Positions 5,876 to 8,648 of a DNA stretch of 8,648 bases are shown one piece after another. The DNA is from Candidatus Bipolaricaulota bacterium. GTDB taxonomy: Bacteria; Bipolaricaulota; Bipolaricaulia; UBA7950; UBA9294. A model generated the notes under the pieces. The model was not told where the DNA came from. It saw only the letters and a program-made list of their open reading frames with translations, and searched no databases. The stretch lies in assembly GCA_015485945.1 (NCBI GenBank), contig WFSM01000048.1:1-8648 (forward strand), in the 5' to 3' direction. Within the stretch, counting starts at the first letter, position 1, and every line of letters starts with the position of its first letter. Made by a program: the position numbers and the translations under genes.

Positions 5876-7171
5876 ATGGCTGTAATAACAATCGATCATG
5901 CGGCGGAGTTTGTCGGGGATGAAGTCACGGTGAACGGGTGGCTATACAACAAGCGGTCGAGCGGGAAGATCCTGTTTTTGGAGTTTCGCGACGGGACAGG
6001 AGTGATCCAGGGAGTGCTTGCCCGTGCTGATAACCCGGAGCTATTCGCCCGTGCTGACCGCCTCCCCCGTGAGACGTCCCTTACCGTCACCGGCAGGCTG
6101 CGCGCCGACCGCCGTGCCCCAGGAGGGTGTGAACTCGACGTTGAACGCATCGAGGTGATCCAGGAGCCGACGGAGCCGTTCCCGATCGAGTTGAAAGAGC
6201 ACACCCCTAACTTCCTCCTCGACCATCGTCATCTGTGGATTCGCACCGGTCGCCAAGTTCCGATTTTGCGGGTGCGCGACGCCGTATTCCGCGCCGTGCG
6301 CGGGTTCTTCTATGAGCGTGGGTTCGTGGCCACCGAGGCGCCGATCCTGACTGGAACATCGGTTGAAGGCACGACGACCCTGTTCCCGGTCGACTACTTC
6401 GGCGAGCAGGCGTACCTGAGCCAGAGCGGGCAGTTGTATCTCGAAGCGACGGCGATGGCACTGGGCAAGGTGTACTGGATTGGGCCCGCATTCCGCGCCG
6501 AGAAGTCAAAGACGAGAAAACACCTGACCGAGTTCTGGATGGCTGAGGCGGAGATGGCGTTCTACGACCACGGTGCCAACCTTGCATTGCAGGAGGATCT
6601 CGTGCGCTACGTGGTAACCGCCGTCGTTGATGAGCGCAGCCGGGAGCTTGAACAGCTGAAACGCGATACCGCGGTGCTCGTGGAGGAAGTGAGAACCACG
6701 TTCCCACGCGTCAGCTATGCTGATGCGATCGCAATCTTGCAGGACGCTGGGCACGATATTCAATACGGGGATGACTTCGGTGCTCCGCACGAGGCCGCGC
6801 TCGGTGACCACTTCGGGAAGCCGGTATTCATCGAACGATTCCCGGCAAATATGAAGCCGTTTTACATGAAACGCGCCCACGACGATCCATCCGTCGTCCT
6901 CGCTGCTGATCTCATTGCGCCGGAGGGATATGGCGAGATCATCGGCGGAAGCCAGCGCGTCGATACCCTTGAAGATCTCGAACGCCAACTCGCCGAGTAC
7001 AACCTGCCGGCGGAACCGTACAAGTGGTACCTCGACCTGCGCCGCTACGGGGCTGTCCCTCACGCTGGGTTCGGCATGGGAATGGCACGGCTAATCGCGT
7101 GGATCTGCGGTGTCTCCCACATCCGCGAAACGATTCCGTTTCCCCGCCAGATCAATCGGCTGTATCCGTAG
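5876..7171 (+). CDS. asnS: Asparaginyl-tRNA synthetase
   Basis: The protein is 431 aa, the usual size for a compact AsnRS. It activates asparagine with ATP and charges tRNA(Asn) in the cytoplasm. An N-terminal OB-fold anticodon-binding domain spans about 15-97 (VTVNGWLYNKRSSGKILFLEFRDGTG; RADRRAPGGCELDVERIEVI). The class II catalytic core follows: motif 1 around FVATEAPILTGTSVEGTTTLF (150-170, proline 156), motif 2 FRAEKSKTRKHLTEFWMAEAEMAF (206-229, arginine 207) and motif 3 GFGMGMARLIAWICG (398-412, arginine 405). LDLRRYG (386-392), EGYGEIIGGSQR (350-361) and the ending ETIPFPRQINRLYP favour AsnRS over the related archaeal-type AspRS. In motif 3 the usual glutamate before the arginine is alanine (MAR for LER), a mild deviation. 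Presence of asnS means Asn-tRNA can be made directly, without needing the amidotransferase route. Confidence 0.94.
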   Translation: MAVITIDHAAEFVGDEVTVNGWLYNKRSSGKILFLEFRDGTGVIQGVLARADNPELFARADRLPRETSLTVTGRLRADRRAPGGCELDVERIEVIQEPTEPFPIELKEHTPNFLLDHRHLWIRTGRQVPILRVRDAVFRAVRGFFYERGFVATEAPILTGTSVEGTTTLFPVDYFGEQAYLSQSGQLYLEATAMALGKVYWIGPAFRAEKSKTRKHLTEFWMAEAEMAFYDHGANLALQEDLVRYVVTAVVDERSRELEQLKRDTAVLVEEVRTTFPRVSYADAIAILQDAGHDIQYGDDFGAPHEAALGDHFGKPVFIERFPANMKPFYMKRAHDDPSVVLAADLIAPEGYGEIIGGSQRVDTLEDLERQLAEYNLPAEPYKWYLDLRRYGAVPHAGFGMGMARLIAWICGVSHIRETIPFPRQINRLYP

Positions 7172-7189
7172 GTGCTTTGCCGGAGCCGG

Positions 7190-7214
7190 AAGAAACACAA
7201 TTTCTTGCTGTTTT
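7190..7214 (+). terminator. Weak possible terminator after asnS
   Basis: AAGAAA (7190-7195) and TTTCTT (7201-7206) form a 6-pair, A/T-only stem with a 5-base loop, followed by GCTGTTTT. The stem is weak and the T run short, so it may only be chance. Confidence 0.25.
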
Positions 7215-7227
7215 AGCCAACTATGCA

Positions 7228-7257
7228 TTGACGACGGGTCGCAGCTGGATGTAGAAT
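7228..7257 (+). promoter_or_regulatory. Promoter of first paralog, positioned for a leaderless transcript
   Basis: TTGACG (7228-7233), an 18-base spacer and TAGAAT (7252-7257) make a good sigma-70 promoter. The -10 box ends seven bases before ATG 7265, so RNA synthesis should begin at or within a base of the start codon. There is no Shine-Dalgarno sequence. The same promoter with the same geometry stands before the second paralog. Confidence 0.75.
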
Positions 7258-7284
7258 GGTTTTTATGAGTAAGCGGGGACATTC
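7238..7284 (+). repeat. 47-base direct repeat, copy 1
   Basis: This block is identical, base for base, to 8192-8238. It covers most of the promoter spacer, the -10 box, the start codon and the first seven codons (MSKRGHS less the last base of the serine codon, or including it in part). Outside it the two regions diverge quickly, although the -35 hexamer TTGACG is also shared. Confidence 0.95.
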
Positions 7285-7861
7285 GGGGGTAGAATGGGCA
7301 GTTGTACGTTGGGTGGTTTACGGTGCTGCGGTAATAGATTTCTTTCTGTTTGTGATATGGTTTTTCGTTCCCATTGCTGCCATCAGAATATCCGGTCTGA
7401 TCCTGGCTATTGTTATTGGAGGAATTAGGCTCTTTAATCTGCGGCTCTTTCCTCCCTTCGAGCAGAAGCTTAAACCAGCAATAATCGAAACACGCGCTGG
7501 TAGTTTAGCTTATTTCACTGTAGCAGTTCTCTTGGGGGTAGGGAACAAGTTATCCCCCGCCAGCGCGTTCGGAATTTTCGCTCTAGCTCTCTGCACACTG
7601 ATGCTTTTCATTACTTTTCATCACCGTCGTGATGAAAAGCCACGGTGGATCGCTATTGGTATATTGATGGCTCTGGGATTCGGTGCGTTGGGAATTTTTC
7701 TCATCTACGCTCATCCATCCTTCACTTTAAGCGACATATTGCCCGGGATGATCGGGGGATTCATCGGCGGTTTTGCTGCTCAGTTTATACTGAAGCGTCA
7801 TCGCGCACGCCGGGAGAGAACCCCTGAAGGCACTGAAAGTACCGCTCCTCGAGCTGGCTAA
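7265..7861 (+). CDS. Unrecognised small multi-pass membrane protein, first tandem paralog
   Basis: The protein is 198 aa. I do not recognise the family. ATG 7265 is chosen because the -10 box at 7252-7257 overlaps the earlier in-frame ATG at 7256, so that codon could not be transcribed from this promoter. About six hydrophobic segments are seen (17-36, 40-58, 79-97, 99-117, 127-148, 157-176). The C-terminal tail is strongly basic and then polar (KRHRARRERTPEGTESTAPRAG), probably cytoplasmic. It has no signal peptidase site, catalytic motif or cysteine pair that suggests an enzyme. A basic, charged loop HHRRDEKPRW lies at 119-128. Codon use is richer in A/T than in asnS just upstream. A diverged second copy starts at 8219, sharing MSKRGHS, the YxAAVIDFxLF region (19-29), FTVAVLLGxGxxLS (84-97) and HxRRxxKP. 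No function can be assigned; a lineage-specific membrane protein or a recently acquired gene are both possible. Confidence 0.75.
   Translation: MSKRGHSGVEWAVVRWVVYGAAVIDFFLFVIWFFVPIAAIRISGLILAIVIGGIRLFNLRLFPPFEQKLKPAIIETRAGSLAYFTVAVLLGVGNKLSPASAFGIFALALCTLMLFITFHHRRDEKPRWIAIGILMALGFGALGIFLIYAHPSFTLSDILPGMIGGFIGGFAAQFILKRHRARRERTPEGTESTAPRAG
7614..7639 (+). repeat. Perfect 11-base-pair hairpin inside the first paralog
   Basis: CTTTTCATCAC (7614-7624) and GTGATGAAAAG (7629-7639) are perfect reverse complements around a 4-base loop CGTC. The hairpin lies within codons for TFHHRRDEKP. It lacks a following T run, so it is not a classical terminator. A related but different hairpin is at the matching place in the second paralog (8601-8625). 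Confidence 0.6.
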
Positions 7862-8181
7862 TCCCGCGCCAATAAGATGGGACCAGCCTCCGGCGCCCTC
7901 GATGTTCAATTTTCCTCCGGGGGCACGGCATGACACGTGTGATTATTGTTCTGATATTAAATTTTGTTAGACCCCATGTATATGTTGTAATTACCAGATA
8001 ATGAAGCTAGAGTGGAATAAATGACCATCGCTGTTCTCTTCACGTACTAACCAACACCAGTTAAACAAACGAGGAAGACTTGGGCAGGTAACTCGCTGCT
8101 TGATCAACCAACGAAGATGGCGCGGGACAGTTGCACCACTTGACGGAACGCGGCTGTCTGGTGTTGCGCAAATCGAGCGCC
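7862..8181. other. Spacer between the two paralogs with no recognisable gene
   Basis: About 320 bases, or 357 up to the next start codon, of mixed composition. I see no open frame with a ribosome-binding site or a plausible product, no tRNA and no clear intrinsic terminator. There is an A/T-rich patch at about 7945-8000. The sequence does not resemble the spacer before the first paralog except in the promoter and direct repeat at its end. Confidence 0.5.
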
Positions 8182-8211
8182 TTGACGTTAAGTCGCAGCT
8201 GGATGTAGAAT
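8182..8211 (+). promoter_or_regulatory. Promoter of second paralog, positioned for a leaderless transcript
   Basis: TTGACG (8182-8187), an 18-base spacer and TAGAAT (8206-8211), ending seven bases before ATG 8219. This is identical in boxes, spacing and distance to the promoter of the first paralog, and only four adjacent bases of the spacer differ. There is no Shine-Dalgarno sequence. Confidence 0.75.
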
Positions 8212-8238
8212 GGTTTTTATGAGTAAGCGGGGACATTC
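8192..8238 (+). repeat. 47-base direct repeat, copy 2
   Basis: Identical to 7238-7284. It marks the shared promoter and N-terminal codons of the duplicated genes. Confidence 0.95.
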
Positions 8239-8648
8239 AAGGGTAAAATGGTCAGTTGAAAGCTGGGTGTTTTATTCTGCCGCGGTGATAGACTTCGTTT
8301 TGTTCATGATGTGGTCCTACGGTATATGTTTCTCGGATCCCATTACTGCTGTCACTAATGCTATCCGAACATCCAGCCTGATACTAGCCGTAATTCTTGG
8401 AATGATTACGCTTCTTCGTCAACGGCGTTCTCTTCTTTGTTGGCGAAAAGCTGCCTCGGTGGCAACCGCCATTAACGTAGTAGTAGACGCTTCGGTCTTC
8501 TTTACTATAGCGGTGCTCCTCGGGTTAGGACACAGATTGTCCTTCGCCGTTGCTATTGGGATCATCATGCTTTTGCCCCCGGTAATGATAATCCCCTCTA
8601 TTTTTCTACATCGGCGTAGTAAAAAACCATCGCAGGTTGCTATTGGCA
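8219..8648 (+). CDS. Unrecognised small multi-pass membrane protein, second tandem paralog (3' end missing)
   Basis: Translating from ATG 8219 gives 143 residues open to the window edge, with no stop. It is a diverged copy of the protein at 7265. MSKRGHS is identical, followed by WVFYSAAVIDFVLFMMW (16-32), LILAVILGMITLL (54-66), a basic loop RQRRSLLCWRK (67-77), FFTIAVLLGLGHRLSFAVAIGI (94-115) and FLHRRSKKPSQVAIG at the end, which aligns with FHHRRDEKPRWIAIG of the first copy. It is longer by about eleven residues between the first two helices (GICFSDPITAVTNA) and by a few more in the loop after helix 2. Four hydrophobic segments are visible so far; about two more are expected beyond the edge. 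Because the reading frame is intact despite strong divergence, it is probably under selection and not a pseudogene. Function unknown. Confidence 0.72.
   Translation, partial: MSKRGHSRVKWSVESWVFYSAAVIDFVLFMMWSYGICFSDPITAVTNAIRTSSLILAVILGMITLLRQRRSLLCWRKAASVATAINVVVDASVFFTIAVLLGLGHRLSFAVAIGIIMLLPPVMIIPSIFLHRRSKKPSQVAIG
8601..8625 (+). repeat. Hairpin inside the second paralog at the place matching 7614-7639
   Basis: TTTTTCTAC (8601-8609) pairs with GTAG (8616-8619) and AAAAA (8621-8625), with one bulged T at 8620 and a 6-base loop. The stem bases differ from those of the first paralog, but the position relative to the HRR-x-x-KP codons is the same. Confidence 0.4.

Noticed and set aside
7256..7264. 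Earlier ATG for the first paralog
   Set aside because: It overlaps the last bases of the -10 box, and the same arrangement recurs in copy 2, so the ATG nine bases later is the transcribed start.
7862..7925. GC-rich patches suggesting a terminator after the first paralog
   Set aside because: GGCGCCC and GGGGGC do not pair well and no T run follows.

Overview
The window is bacterial. It has purine-rich Shine-Dalgarno sequences (GGAGG/AGGAG), near-consensus sigma-70 promoters and a class II asparaginyl-tRNA synthetase of bacterial type. Most coding DNA is GC-rich, but two stretches (about 1,980-2,760 and 7,180 to the end) are clearly richer in A/T. The sequence alone does not fix the lineage. 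An Mrp/Mbh-type membrane module with a solute-binding-protein fusion would suit an anaerobic, deep-branching group such as Thermotogota or Bipolaricaulota, but that is a guess.

Left part (1-1961, minus strand, read right to left): five overlapping genes of a cation/proton antiporter module. They are mnhE, mnhF, mnhG, a fusion of an MbhD-type (DUF4040-like) membrane domain with a degenerate family-3 solute-binding domain, and the start of an MbhE-type subunit cut by the window edge. The order E-F-G-D-E matches the ABCDE order of archaeal Mbh-type hydrogenases, where the D and E pieces are split-off C-terminal parts of MnhA. The genes overlap by 4 to 14 bases, so translation is probably coupled. 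The rest of the module must lie beyond base 1.

Middle (1962-4290): a 689-base A/T-rich divergent spacer with a very good sigma-70 promoter (TTGACA-N17-TATACT) reading right into a two-gene ABC-2 exporter, whose ATPase and permease genes overlap by ATGA. The substrate is unknown, and the ATPase lacks the usual Q-loop glutamine.

Centre right (4291-7171): a small inverted-repeat element, a MATE-family multidrug/cation exporter that looks leaderless, and asnS 36 bases downstream.

Right end (7172-8648): two tandem, diverged paralogs of an unrecognised small multi-pass membrane protein, the second cut by the window edge. Each has the same promoter (TTGACG-N18-TAGAAT) placed so that the transcript would start at the ATG. 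A 47-base block of promoter and first codons is identical between the copies, while the rest of the proteins has diverged strongly. This pair and the MbhD/solute-binding fusion are the most unusual items here.
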